Positions 23,101 through 38,100 of a stretch of 64,000 bases of DNA are shown in pieces. Where the stretch lies: the NCBI RefSeq assembly GCF_000764305.2, contig NW_025945795.1:1-64000 (forward strand), read 5' to 3'. The translations under genes were made by a program, and so were the position numbers. The notes below the pieces were generated by a model, which saw only the letters and a program-made list of their open reading frames with translations, made no database searches and was not told the DNA's origin. How positions within the stretch are numbered: the stretch's first letter is position 1; the number at the start of each line of letters is the position of its first letter. The stretch is from Hyalella azteca (lineage: Eukaryota > Arthropoda > Malacostraca > Amphipoda > Hyalellidae).

Positions 23101-26100
23101 CACTGACTTGAATGAAATTTCAATTGACTATTTAATATTTTGTGTACAGGATGCTGGCTGAAGACTGGGCAGCGAGGCGCGGTAGGGAAAGATGGAAAAT
23201 ATTGGTACGAGCATTAATCAATATGCAATGATAATAGCTCTCATTTATCTTCAGAACGCTTCTGAAATACAAAATAGTTAATATTCTGATAGAATATTAT
23301 GCTTACAGTCGTAATGTAATTTGTTCTTCTCAAAAGTTATTCCAAATTTATGGGAAGAAGAATTTCTGCTTTTGCATAATTTTTCCCAATCGCAATGGGA
23401 ACAAAAATCCGTCTCCTCGTGAAGAGTCCTCAAGAGATTCGCTCTCGGGAGCAGCTTGGATTTCCGACGCAATCTCTTCATCAAAATAAGATTTAGAAAT
23501 TTTCAACCGCCAAAACAATTTTCTCAGGGTATAAACGTGTAGGAAAAAATTTCTAATTAAGCCACTGAATCCTAAATTTGTCATTTTTCGATATTATGCT
23601 TGTGTGACAGCCAAGCAAGTTGTCATTTTTGTTATTTCTTATCGAAACTTATGATTAAATGAAAAATTTGCAGCTTTTTTGGAATTTATCAGCAGCATTG
23701 TCTGGAAACTAATGGAATGTTCATTGTAATGCATAACTTTAACTTAATTGAAAAAAACTACCTGCAATAATGAATTAAAAAACAGATAAATATAATAATA
23801 TATATTTTCAAGTTATCCAACTTCAAATCTTGTTCCTAAAAAATATGTAACAACTAACAGGACACTTCAATGGCCAAAGGCTCCTTAAATTTTTTTCTTC
23901 CGGAAAGTTAATAAGAATTGAAAAGATTTAACTGGAATTTGCTCTCCTAACGAGGGACAGAGCACGGAAGAATTCTACGTAAAATCCTCAACTCTGGCAA
24001 TGAGAGCAAGAAAAAATCAGCTAAAATTAAACATTAAGTCCGACGTTGAAAGCAAAAGCTAAGGAACTATAAATTTTTTTAAAGGGTTCAAGGAAACTAA
24101 ACATTGCCCTGGAAAAAATGAAGGCTTTGATGAGGAAGCCTCGCTGTAAAAGAGATTATCAAGCGACGGAGGAGAAACTGTGGAGCGCTAAAGAATTTAA
24201 GACTTAGCAAAAATCACAAACGACATTGGTCAATTTATGCTTATACTATGTATTAAAATCATTTTCAATCAATTTAATTCAGATGCATATATATAAAATC
24301 CAACACGAATATGAGTTTCTTTACGACGCAGTAGCAAATGGGAAGCCTTAAACAAATGAAAAGAAGTTTTTGAAGAGAATTTTTTTAAAGTTTTTTTTAA
24401 GAAATGAATATATAAGTAAAAACTATATAATATTAAAGGAAGACTTGTAATGTTTATTTACGGTGAAAATTACACATATTGTGGTGATAGAAAATAGTAA
24501 GACTAATCTTACAGAAAATTAATGAATCATAGATATTAAATCCAGCCACTGGGCTTGTGATGATGTTGATGCAAGGGCTTGTGATGATGTTGATGCAAGG
24601 GCTTGTGATGATGTTGATGCAAGAACTTGTTATGATGTTGATGCAAGGGCTTGTGATGATGTTGATTCTAGGGCTTGTGATGATGTTGATGAAAGGGCTT
24701 GTGATGATGTTGACGCAAGGGCATGTGATGATGTTGACGCAAGGACTTGTGATGATGTTGATGCAAGGACTTGTGATGATGTTGATGCAAGGGCTTGTGA
24801 TGATGCTGATGCAAGGGCTTGTGATGATGTTGATGCAAGGGCTTGTGATGATGTTGATGCAAGGAATTGTGATGATGTTGATGCAATGTCTTGTGATGAT
24901 GTTGATGCAAGAGCTTGTGATGATGTTGATGCAAGAGCTTGTTATGATGTTGATGCAAGGGCTTGCAGAAATTAATTGTACCCAAACACTGGGCTATGAA
25001 TTAGCATAATAGCAGAGGAGGGGCGGAGGGTCTTAACGATATCGCCCACGACAGCTTCATCAGTTGCTAATTATGTTGGAGTGCTTCGTGGAATAGACGC
25101 CGCATTACTAACCTCAATATCGAGCTTATTATCCATTACATTCTAAATGCTATTAATAGAATGCTTGTAAACCTTATTTTGGATCCATCAGTTATTCATT
25201 AAATATAATAGAATACTTTAGAAAAATTTATTCACTAGCTCATTGGATATTCTGATTTTTCAAATCGGATTAAGTGTCCTTAATACAGTGATAAAAATAC
25301 ATATAAATTAAAATAAATAATAATAATTTTAACACAAATAAATTCCAAATGTATTTATTTTTTGATGACATATTCCGACTTTTACAGGAGGAAGATTTTT
25401 TTACACTGTAACCCAGCCAATGTGTGCTAAAGTAGCGACGTTACCAACCGAGTGTCATCGATATCAGTCTTAGCAACTGCAGTCAATAACACGTTGCTGA
25501 GTCGCTCCTATATTGCGGGATTGGCAACGTGTAAGAAATAACGATTTTATTGGCTACGACAAAACAAGGCTCTAGTGCCGTCATGAATCTTACAGCACAA
25601 CTTTACGACTTGCTGTACACAACATAAGTGATTAGACTGAGCAATTATTGCACGAGTGTGCATAGCAAATATCGTTCGTTCAGATATAAAAGTTCATCAG
25701 ACATTTATCCAGGAATTTGCATTTGTAATTTGATATAAAGCATAACGTCCTCTAAATGTATATTGATTCAGACCGTAGTTATAGATTTTGTTGGTTAGTA
25801 AAATTATTTTCATTGAAACTCTTGAGGGAACTTCGATTTAAATTTACCGGCCTATTTTTTAATCATTTTAAACCGTAGCTAAAACCTTCTAGTGAATAAT
25901 TTGATTGCTGGTCTGATTTTCTAAGTAAAATTGTAATTCAAATCTCAAACTAATAGAGATTAAAGTGAAAATGTTTAAATCAGATATCAAAATAATGGTT
26001 ATTCATTTGAGGAATTTAAAGTAATTTCGGAACATCAAGTACAGTTAAGATCGACTATTATATAAAAAAGATCTCACCTTGAACGTAAACGCCCTTGTCA

Positions 26101-29100
26101 GGATGCTCCTTGAGGTCCAATTTTTTCTTTACGTCGTCGCCGAGGAGGTCTCGAATTTCCTCGTTATAAATTTCTAAGTAGGACGCGAGCACGAGATACT
26201 TCATGTCGGCAGACGTCTGGATCATCTCGAAGATGTGCTCGAATGCCCTGAACAACACAAAACATAAACCTTAACAAATAGAAATTGCGAAAATAATTTA
26301 TGTAGAATGAATACGATAAAATTTGAATTCTATCGTATTGATAATTTTATCGTTTTTTCGCTTTAATTTTTCACATGGATGAATTATTAAAATAGAGAAG
26401 ATAAGAATTTAGCCTCGTTAAAATTACAATAACAGAGAAAATTCTAATTGAATAGTCAAAAATATATGTGAATGTCGTTTTTGGGGGGAATGGGCACGTT
26501 TATTTCTAATTCTCGTGACCAAATTACCGGATGATAACCTTTAACAGCATCGATAGTAGCAACAGTGTTATTTTTAAAAATTTATTATGCTGTACATAAA
26601 TTGGGGAAAATACCAGTTGGAAATCATCAGAAAATGAAATAGCAAATATTGATAGAAAAGTGGCGTTAAATTTTTAGTCATAAAATTTGAATTATCACTA
26701 GTTGAAAAATTTATACCTCATTTTGTCTCACCAACAAACATTAATTTAATGACAAAGCAAAAAACACACACCCGAGAACATTGGGCTTTTGTCAATATCT
26801 GTTAATACTTAGAATCTAGGATTGATTGTTCAATTTAAAAAAAGATTTGCTGATGACTGAAGTAAGATAAGTTGTATAACGGGCAGCAATGTTTAGGATG
26901 ATGGTCACAACATTGGTCAATTCTCCTCTATGCGGAGGTATCTCTGAATTGCATGGTATTATGTATTTATATTACCACATATTTACATATTTACTATTCT
27001 ACCTGGATATGATGCCTCTTTTGGTTGGAGGGTCTGTTATGCCCTGCATGATAAATAGTATTAAATATTACAGTTCATATGTATAATACGCCTGTTTACT
27101 ACCTGGGTATGATGCCCCTTTGGGTGGGAGGGTCTGTGATGCCCTGCATGATAAATAGTATTAAATAATACAGTTCACATGTATTATACGCCTGTTTACT
27201 ACCTGGGTATGATGCCCCTTTGGGTGGGAGGATCTGTGATGCCCTGCATGATAAATAGTATTAAATAATACAGTTCACATGTATAATACGCCTGTTTACT
27301 ACCTGGGTATGATGCCCCTTTGGGTGGGAGGGTCTGTGATGCCCTGCATGCTGAAGCTTTTGCCGCATCCAGTCTGGCCGTACGCGAACACGGTTCCGTT
27401 GTAGCCCTCCAAGACGCTCTGACGAACATTACGTGTATAATTTATTTATTTTACGTGTATAACTTTAAAACTTTATTAAACAGCGGCAACTAAAACAAGT
27501 TTTTGAGTACAACGCTAAGTAGTCACTGATGTATCAATGGAGCCGCATCGGCAACGATAATAATTTTAAAAGGAGGAGGTTTTGATTAAATGTACAGGCG
27601 AAAATTCGAAATCGGTTTAGAACTGAACTAAAAATATATGTTGATGGTAGAATTACATCAAACAAATTAATGAAATTTCAGCTGAATATATCCAGCACGA
27701 TTTATAAATATAGAAGTTTCAATAAACAAATTAATGAAATTGTTGCATATAAAAAAGAAGTAAATAATAATAAACGAATTTTCAGTAAACTAGTAGCAAA
27801 TTCTGATGCGAAATCCTCATTCTCTTTAAAAAGACGTCCATGAAAATTTTCGTTACGAATTGCGAGAAATTAAAAAAAAAATTTGACAAATGCCTGAAGA
27901 GCAGATCGCGATCCTATTGTCTTTGCTTGATTTAAAGGTTAATATAATACAATCGAACAGAAGATAACTGCTCACATTTAATATGATAAATATTCAATAA
28001 ATTAAACCATTAATAAAATCCAGTTACTACTGTATATTTTTTCCATAATGGCTTCTCCTAACAATTTATATGAACTTCATGTCAGAAAAAACTTCTCATC
28101 AAGGGCATTTATTTTCTCGTCGTGCAGACGAACTGAGTCAGCAGATCCGAAAAATTATTTTCCTTAATATCGCAGAGTTTTTTTCGATTCACACTCGAGA
28201 GAAAAGTGATGGGCCTTTCCTTTGTTTTCGATGAAAGTTCTTGCGGACGTTGATAAATCTAGGGAGTTTCTCGCCAGATTACGTTGGATATCCTCTTGAG
28301 GGAGGAAATGGAGGGATTCCCTCTTATGAGCTCCCCAAATAAAGCTGTAAAATCTTTGCCGTCTCTCATACTCTTGGATGGAAACAGAGGGCCTTAGAAT
28401 GGATGGAGAAGCTTCAAACAAAGGCGTTGAAATTTAATTGAAATGCAACGACCGAACAGAATATGCATAAAATAATGGTAATAATAATAATAATAATATA
28501 ATAATAATAATAATGATAATAATAATAATAATAATTATAAAATAGTAAAATAAATATAATAAAAAATTGATAATGTAAATAAGTCTTGCTATTATTATTG
28601 TCAAACTAATAAAAAAAATTAAATATATTAAAATTATTATTAAAAGATTAAAATTTTATTAAAATTAATCCAAACTCTATTCGTTTAATAAATTATGTAT
28701 TGATTAGTAATTCCCCGACATATTTTTCAGTAATGAAAAAGGAAATGCTGCTTTATGGGAGAATTTTTGAGGTTCTGCGGTTGAGGGTAGGAAAAATAAA
28801 GTAGGATTATATAGGAGTCAATTTACGGTTATAAAACTAATTTTCAACTCTTTCAACTGTTTGATGATGTATCAGACGATTTTGTATAAATACTGCTTGT
28901 ATTAAATACTGTGGATAAACAACCCATAACTTGTTGATTTTCCTCCAATTGACGCAATGGAAATTCTCAGAGAAGCGGGATCTCGGCGGCTTGTGAGTGA
29001 GCATATGAATGCCAGAGCAACAAAACAGGAGCCACTGAGTTGAAATGAGCGGTAAATGATCTACACAAGAGAAAACAAGGATCAGCAACCAATAATGAGC

Positions 29101-32100
29101 CGAAATGAGTCGCCAATCAGTAGCAAACAACCGATAAGAAGCAGTAAACAATCACCAATCACCAGTAAAAGTATTTTTCTGCCACTGCCTCGCGTCAATG
29201 AGCAACAAATTTTCAGCATGGAGCCAAAATTAATTAGAAATGATCATAGAATGTGCCACAATTATGTTGCTAGCATGATAACATACTAGGAATATACGAC
29301 AATTATGTTGCGTACATACTAGAAAACAGCAAGTAAACAGTAAATGACTTACAAGTTAAGAGTAAAGTATCATTGCTGATAATCGATAATGACTATTATG
29401 AAATATCATTCATATCATCATTATAAAGTCCAATCACATGTATGCACTCTCAATTACATAAATAAATGTTTTGGAAACCTTCAATTTCAATAAAACAAAC
29501 GTTAGCTCTTTCTTCGTTATTTTGGCCCATATGGATTAAAAAATTATTGCAATTAAAATTATTTGTTTACTATGTATTTAGAAATAATGTCGTCGGTACG
29601 GAAATCGATGTGAAGTATTCAAGATTTACCAATAATTTATGTTTCATTCATGAATAAAATTTGAGAGTCTCAAAATATGAAGTGTAAATAAAGATTGACG
29701 CATTAAAATATTCAACCCAACATCAAGACTATAAAATAATAGTGTTTAACTCTTGCTTGATCATTTTCTGCGAATCAAACGAGTGTAATTATATAATCAA
29801 ATGAATATTTATAACTATGTTAAATTTTGGCACATTAGTATTTTAGGACATTTCGGACATTTTGAAAGTTTGAACATTATTTTCCACCCCCAAAAACTTA
29901 CTGACTCTGCTGTAAAAACTCAAATCTTCCATCGCAACAAAGGAAGCCACTAAAGAGTCTAATTGATGAAGCAACTTTGAACTGCGTCGAGGGTGAGTTG
30001 TATTTGTTGAGGGGTGAGAGGCGAGGGCTGTAATCATGAGGGTCGTGTCATGAGGGTAGCGAGTTAAGGGGAGTAAGTCAACAATGTTGCTGTGAGGAAG
30101 ATAAGAGCGAGCACGCAACTGCTGATGATGATGGCGCTGATGATGCTACTGATGGTACTGCAGATGATGTTGCTGCTGGTGATGCTGCTGGTGATGCTGC
30201 TGGTACTGTTGGTTCTGCTGATGATGTTGCTGATGGTCCTGCTGATGGCGCTGCTGGTGCTGCTGATGGTGCTGCCGATGTTGCTGCTGTTGGCACTGTT
30301 GGTGCTGCTGATGGTGCTGCTGATGCTGCTGATGTTGCTGCTGATGGCACTGTTGGTGCTGCCGATGGTGCTGCTGATGGCACTGTTAATGCTGCTGATG
30401 GTGCTGCTGATGGCGCTGCTGATGCTGTTGATGGTGCAACTTATGCTGTTGATGGTGCTACAAATGCCGCTGATGGTGTTATTAGTGCTACCAAAGATGC
30501 TGCTGGTAATGCTGGTGCTTCTGCCTATTGTACTTATAGCGCAGGTGCTATATACAGTATATGCTGGTATTGCTGCTGATTGCTTGATGCTGCTAGTACT
30601 GCTGATGCTGCTGGTGTTTGCAGCTTCAATGATGATGGCAATTTTGCAGCCTTTATTCTGAACTAAATCCGTTCACTTGTATTATGTATTCAGTGAACGG
30701 ACTCTTGTCTTGTATTATGTATGTTCACTTGTATTATGTGTTCATGCGTATTCAGTATTATGAATACGATAAATATTGATTATGGATGAAAACCGGGAAC
30801 TGAAGATTCTGAATACATTGAATAATCTCATTCTGACCTTCGTGAGTTAATTTCTTTTTGCAATTTAGAGATGTAAAGCAAATTCGATTTTAATGTATTT
30901 TATCACTATCAATAGGCTGATTTGCCGCATATTAAATATTTCTACGAAGGTTTTTCTCTTACAAACCTTGATCCAATAAAAGCAGTTCAATAAAAGTGTA
31001 GCACCTATAAATATACAAGCAATACTGTGTATCAAAGGAACTAACTAACTCAATGTCGACGCTGTACGTCACGTCACAAAGCCCTTTGTTCTTACGGCGC
31101 ACGGTTTAAATTACGCTTCCAGATTTACGGTTATGAAGACATAAGACGATGTCTTGTCTTTAATAAAGTATTCAAATCCCGCACTAGAATGACGCTAGGT
31201 GACATTCAAGTAATCTACAAGGACGATATTAGGTGTCAGTACACTACAGGACGATATTAGGTGTCAGGACACTACAGGACGATATTAGGTGTCAGGACAC
31301 TGCAGGACGATATTAGGTGTCAGGACACTACAGGACGGTATTAGGTGTCAGGACACTACAGGCAAGGTCACCGAGTCTGAACGAACTGAGGCCATTCACG
31401 GAAATTGAGATTGAAATTCATGCAGGATAAATTTTGATATTTGCTGATGACTGCGAATTCCCTTATTAAGTTATTTTGCGTGACTGCTTGGAAATTCCTG
31501 CAAGCTTTAGAGATTAAAAAAAGCAGTGCAATTTCATTCAGCAATACAATAATATCGTATAAGTATTAATAAATTCATATCAATCGTCTTTCATTTATAA
31601 TCTCCTGAGTTCATATGAATAGTTTAATCGTAACGCGTCCATTTAATTGATTTGAATTAGCCGCGATGTCGTGCACTGCATCGCCCTGATGCCGTGCACT
31701 GCATGGCAGCAAAGCCATGCAATGCATTGCCTTAAAGCGGTGCACTGCATCGCCTTGATGCCGTGCACTGCATTACGGTAATGAATTGCAATGCATCACA
31801 TTGGTAAAATCCACTCCATCGCAGCGATGCTGTGCACAGTAACGCTTTGTATAGCATTATGTAGTTAATTCCAATATATTACAGTTTCATTCACTGCGTT
31901 TCAGCGATGTAGTGCACTGCATGTCGGTGACCGTGAACGTGGAGAACAAGGAATGTCAGGTTTGAGGTCAGCGTGCCTGGAAATTAATTGTTGCGTGGAA
32001 GAACAATTACTTGTTAAATTTTACATAAGTCGACAGATGATAAGTTATCGAGAAGTGCAACAAAAATGTCGAGGTTCGATCGTTGAATCTAGGAATAATT

Positions 32101-35100
32101 TTCCGACATCAATTTCCAGACAAAAAGTCTTCAATGCATCATTAATCTAAGAAATCTTGTCTTGAATTAATCTTGGGTGGCAAGGCAAGGCATTGTTGCG
32201 GTTGTCGTCCGGTTGACAACCTGCACAAACCGAGGCAAGCCGGTCAAGGTTAATTGTTTGGTTTCGTGAGTCTGGAGGCCGAGTGACGGGATAAAGCTTG
32301 CATTGATTCGGAAATTAATTTGGTTGTATACATTAATCATTCAGATTTTTAAGTATTTTTTTCCGTTGTAGGTGTTACTAATATTGTTGCCTCACTAACA
32401 ATAGCAGGACGTAACTGACATGATGTAAAAAATCTTAAGTCGATGAGGTTTTGAATCTAGCGTTGGCCGGATGCAGCAGAAAAAAATTAGGGATTGCATT
32501 AAAAATAAACTGAATTACTAACATAGTTAATACAATGGCACTTGTGAATATTCATTATTGATCCGATAATTCGGTTAATTGTCATTACGCTTCTTTGTCC
32601 AATAAATTTCCATTCAAGCTTTCCTGGGCCATTTCAATTTATCATGGACTTGCACTAAAAATCCACTGAAAAATATAGGCGCACGTAAAATTTCAAATGT
32701 TATTGTTTAATCTCCACCAAAATTTAGATAAAAAATTCATTCTGTGCACATAAGAATGAAGTTTTGTTGTGTTTTACATTTTTGTGTACACTTTTCCGAT
32801 AACAATTTCACAGAAATTGCCATTCTGCGATTTTTTATGAATGATCGAATCATCATGAATAGCTGTATAGTGGCATGGCACTCGCAGTGCCACGGCCCAG
32901 AGCAGCGAGTGCGCGATGCCTGCGAGACTTCGCTTCAGTGCCGCCGGCTTGAGCTTCGTGACCAGCCTTGCCCTACATTCTGTGCGTGATCGAACACTGG
33001 CTCATTGGGCACCTTTCAGCTGCATGGCCTCATGACGGCCACATGACGGCCACATGACGGCCACATGACGGCCACATGACGGTCACATGTCAGTCACACG
33101 GCGGCCACATGGCGGCCACATGACGGCCACATGGCGGCCTCATGGCGGCCATAGGACGGCCACATGGCGGCCACATGACGGCTACTTGGCGGACACATGA
33201 CTGCCACATGGCGGCCTCATGACGGCCACATGTTGGCCACATGATGGCCACATGGCAGCCACATGGTAGCCATATGATGGCAGCCACATGGTAGCCATAT
33301 GATGGCCATGAGTCACAGCATGGCAATGCAGTCACGACTAACAGCATGGCAATGCAGTCTAATAGCATAAAACTAATAGCATAAAATACAATCATGGGGA
33401 GCAGCATAATTATCTATCATGATTTATAGCACGATATGCATAGCATGACAACCATGCGTCCCAGAATGACTTGAATGATTCGCCGCATGTCGATCAATGT
33501 TCACAGCATGACGATCAATGTTCACAGCATGACGGATCGGTATTAAACGGATTTATAATTTTTTTAGCAGCTCTAAGACAAAAAAATAACATTTTCCAAG
33601 GGCATTGAGAAAATTGTAACAGCGGTAATTTTATATTATTTTAACTCGATTTCAAGAATAGCATATCCAATACCAAAATAACCTTAAGCTTTTATTTCAG
33701 TGTCAGCGTTACTATATCCATCCTGGGTGCAGGCATAGGTTGTAACAAAAAACTAAAAATCTATATTTGCGAAAAAAAAACGAAGAAATGAAATTATATT
33801 TTTAGTTCGGAAAAATGCATTTATTTTTTAGAAGTCAAGGTAAGATAAACTGAATTACTTCTAGAAATCTATCCTAGCTTATAATGAGATGACCTCAATG
33901 TAGACGAGATCTATATAGCATCTTCTAGATGATATCAATTATTCAACTATACTTCTCATCCATGACATACAATTGACATTTTGATTATAGAGCAAGGCAC
34001 AAATTTCAATCAAAAACAGCTGACATATTCGCCCAGTAACCTATTCCTACAATGTGGCATACACTGCCACTTATTTTTCATGACATTCTGCGATTCGTTC
34101 CTTGATGTTCCGTAATGAGATTAATTTTTATACGTTTGGGATAATATTAATTTCTAGTTGCCTGCGCAAAACATTGAGATGCTCTAGATATTTCGGAGTA
34201 AGATAAACTATATAGATGTTTTTTTACTTGATGCATTTTAGAATATTCCACGAAAATGTTAATGTCGAGATTAAACACGAAGAGATTCAGATCTGAATCT
34301 CTTCGAAAAGAAATGAATACTCCAGAAAAGAAATTCATTGTTTTTCTCTTCAGAAAAGAAATGAATACTTTCTAGATTTTCCACGAAGAGATCAGTTGTT
34401 ATAGATGTTATGCGATGAGATTTGCTTGTGAACGTTTCTAGAAAGGGAGAATAATTATTGTTGTTTTATATTGCAAGGTATCATTTATATCAAGATGTTT
34501 GCTGATAAGATTACTTTTTAGATGGTTAACGATAAGATTGATTCCATTTATTTCTAGACACGGTTAATTTTTTTATGTTTGGCGATAGGATTAATTTAAA
34601 TATATTCCACGCTAAGATTATTTCAATATGTTTCGTGTTAAGGAACAGTCTATGCTAATATGGGAACAGCACGATTGACGACTGCATGCTATCCATGATT
34701 TTAAAAACAATAATGCATCAAATTGTGACGTAATATGTCAAGAAAAGTTTTGCTTCAATTCATAAATAGTGTTTAAATATTCGAATCTAACTTCCATCGA
34801 TCCCTGTAGCGAGTGCATTATATAAATATTGTAATCATTATATTCCCCTTTTGATTTTGCGACAACGACTATTAGAGAAAACTAATCAATGCAAGCCGAG
34901 ATTATGAATGGGTGCATTGAAATTTGTGCGCTATAGTTTACATAAAAATTAATATTAATTGTCATGGCTGCAGGAAACATTAAGATTGCCTTCTTTCTTC
35001 GAGTTGGTTTGATAATTAAAGTTTTATATGATTTTCAGTGCATTGTTCACTATTTGAATTTATAGCTGCGGCAAAAATCTCAATACTTTAAATGCCGCTT

Positions 35101-38100
35101 AATTTGTCATCACAATGTTGCAGATTAAAAATGTTGCTCGCGAAGGGGGGAAGCAAAGTATAAAGCTCTTTTATGTCTTACGAGTCAAGCTTCATTTTAA
35201 TATGAAAGGATTAAAGCTGAGGTTTAAATTAGCTTTGTATAGTCCTTACATGACACTGAACCATATCATTAAGAAGCAAAGGTGTCTGCAATCAACGAAG
35301 ATGACGAGATTTAGAACCGAAATAGCAGTAAAACCTCATAGTTGGTGCCAATTATATTATTGCATTTGTATTAATTATCATTACTCATTTTTATTAATAA
35401 ATATTACTATTGATATTATATTAATTATATTATTTATACTATATATTATATTTATAATTACACATATTAGTTATATTATATTTATATTATTAATATTACC
35501 TTCAACACTGCACTCACCTCAACAATGGGGAAGCCCACATCGTTGTAAATGCTCTCTGTGGTGGAGTCGATGTGGTACGCGCCGTCAAATGTGAAGCTCT
35601 TGGGTGGATCAGAGGAGTTGTTGTGGCCCTCTGGTGATGTGAGGTGGCATATAATGCCCTGCTCCATCTGTACCACGATCTGTAATAGAAAAATATCTCA
35701 ATTTAGTTTTTGTTACCAGCTACCAGAATGAAATATTTTTCACCCATTATCTCATTAAGCACGAGATAATTCGAGTGCCATTTCAGGTTAGCGATGATCC
35801 CATTATCTCATTAAGCACGAGATAATTCGAGTGCCATATCAGGTTAGCGATGATCCAAGTATCTCCTTAAGCACGAGATAATTCGAGCGCTATATTAGGT
35901 TTGCCATGATCGAAGTATCTCATTAAGCATGGGATGAGTAAATAATTACCATATTCGGTCTAAAATGTTTCAAGTAACACATTCGTCGTAAGGAAATTCA
36001 ATTGATTAGTTATTCTAAGTTATTCTATAGAGGCCATAATACTGAATATATCACACAGCACTATTTTATTTAGTACCGAAAGACAGCGCTTTCAACTCTG
36101 GCATTCAGCAATACCTTCTGAAACTCTTCCTGGTAAACAAGTGCAAATATAAACTATTTACTTGCAAAATATTCTTAAAATGCTAATACTAAATTATATA
36201 AATTATGTATTTTCCTCAACATATTTTAAAACATATCATAAAGTATATACATTTTATATGCGAATATTATAAACCCGCATTGCAGATTCGACTTCTGTGA
36301 GTAGTTTCTCGGTTACATTTACGAATTTTTATCTTGTATTTACTGCAAACAGAAGCCCAGTAGAGATTGGAGTCTCAGAAATTAAAATATGCATTTCTTT
36401 TATTTAAAGAGTCTCCTCGAGAGTCCTGAAGAGTCCTCGAATTAATTAGAGTCCGCTTGAGGACGACCTTCAATTCGAGTGAGACCTCTCGGAAATTTAG
36501 GAAGGCAGTTGAGAATTTTTTTACACTGTCTTGGTGAGTGATGAAATTTTGCGATGGAAGTGCAGCAACACGTAAATATCATCACATACAACACACAACA
36601 TTCATACCACAACACACAATAATCCCACCACAGCACATAACTATCATCACACCACAGCGCGCATTCACTGTCCTCACGAAATATTATCAAACCTTTTAGT
36701 TAAAATTTCATCATTCTCACAATACAAATTCTAAACCATCGTTATGACCCCCTACACCACCACAACCGTCCACAACCGTAAGGTATCACTATACACTACC
36801 ATACTATGGCTATAGAGCATCATTAGGACCATCTCGGATATGAAGCATAATCACGTACATCACAATAGAAAGCATCATTATCAACGGTACAGTAATAAAT
36901 CATTATCAGGAACACCACGACAATATAGTATCACTTTGAATATCACGACAATAAAGTTGCACTAAAGATACCATGACAATAAAATACCTCTTTGAGCATC
37001 ACGACAATTAAGTATCTTAAATGATACCACGACAATTAAGTATCGCAATGATACTACGACACTAAAGTATCATAATGATACCACTACAAAAAAGTATCAT
37101 TAAGAATACCACGAAAATAAACAGAAAATATCACTATTACTTGCATCATCTTCATGATTAGATGCATTCGCCATGCCGTGCAGCCCCTCAGTTAAGCTTC
37201 TCTGTAGCGCTCAGTAAACATTATATTCACAATTATTCAGTAGAGTTTTATTTTATCTGATAATTTTCAAAGATTTTCTCTTTTCTATATAAGTAAAGAT
37301 CAGCGCCGAAAGAAAAAATGATTTCCATGGAAAAGATACTGAAATCCTGGCAGCAATAACCGCAGATTTTATGCTTTATGCTCTATGCGCTATAAAGGAA
37401 GTGTAGGAGCTTAAGCCTCAGTTCGTCACGCCAGCTTTTTGGCTTATACTACCCATGCAGGTTCTCTAGCGCAAATATATTTCTATTCAGCACCAGGAGA
37501 CTATTCAGCTCTGGCCATTCAGCTCTAGCTGGCTGACTATTAAGCTCCAGGTGGCTGGCTGTTCAGCTCCAGGTCACTATTCAGCACTATGAGATTATAC
37601 GTATATTCAGCTCCTGGTGGCTGGCAATTCAGCTACAGGTGGCTATTCAGCACTATGAGAGTATATATTCAGCTCCAAAGGGCTATTCAGCTCTAGATGG
37701 TCGGCTATTCAGCTCCAAGTGGCTGGCTATTCAACTACAGGTGGCTATTCAGCTCCAGGTGGGTACTCAAATCCAGATCATTATTAGTGGCTATTTAGAT
37801 CCAGATCAGTCCTGGTGTCTTTTGATAGCCAGATCAGCTCCAGTAGTCTATTCAGTTCCCGAAGGCTGAATCCACCAAGCAGCCCCAAAACTCGTTAAAA
37901 TTTTTGAGTTGAGTATTTCAGTGATATTAATTATGTCACATGGCCACTGATGTGGCATGATTGAGATCAATAATATACGCTTAAATTACTTTTTTAAAGG
38001 CAACACTTCGAAAGAATCAAGTGTCTCCAATGTTACACATGTAAAATGAATTTCTAATTTTATTTCCGAATATTAAGACAAATTAATTTTTCAGTTTTTA

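Larger units (their letters stand above)
27419..35517. other. KIF17 intron 2 (8.1 kb)
   Basis: It holds several tandem arrays listed separately (28476, 30121, 31216, 31670 and 33024). The remaining stretches, for example 27430-28470, 28580-30100, 31930-33020 and 33420-35390, are AT-rich with no supported gene. Short hairpins occur at 32872-32900 (GTGGCA...TGCCAC). Confidence 0.5.

Noticed and set aside
24557..25009. His-rich or Met-rich repeat protein
   Set aside because: A 24-bp minisatellite is open on both strands; it lies inside KIF17 intron 4.
30078..30661. 189-codon hydrophobic plus-strand frame and Ala/Pro/Ser minus-strand frame
   Set aside because: Both are products of the same trinucleotide-based repeat in an intron.
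33024..33310. CRISPR array, because of regular short repeats
   Set aside because: Direct 12-bp tandem units without unique spacers, in a eukaryotic intron.
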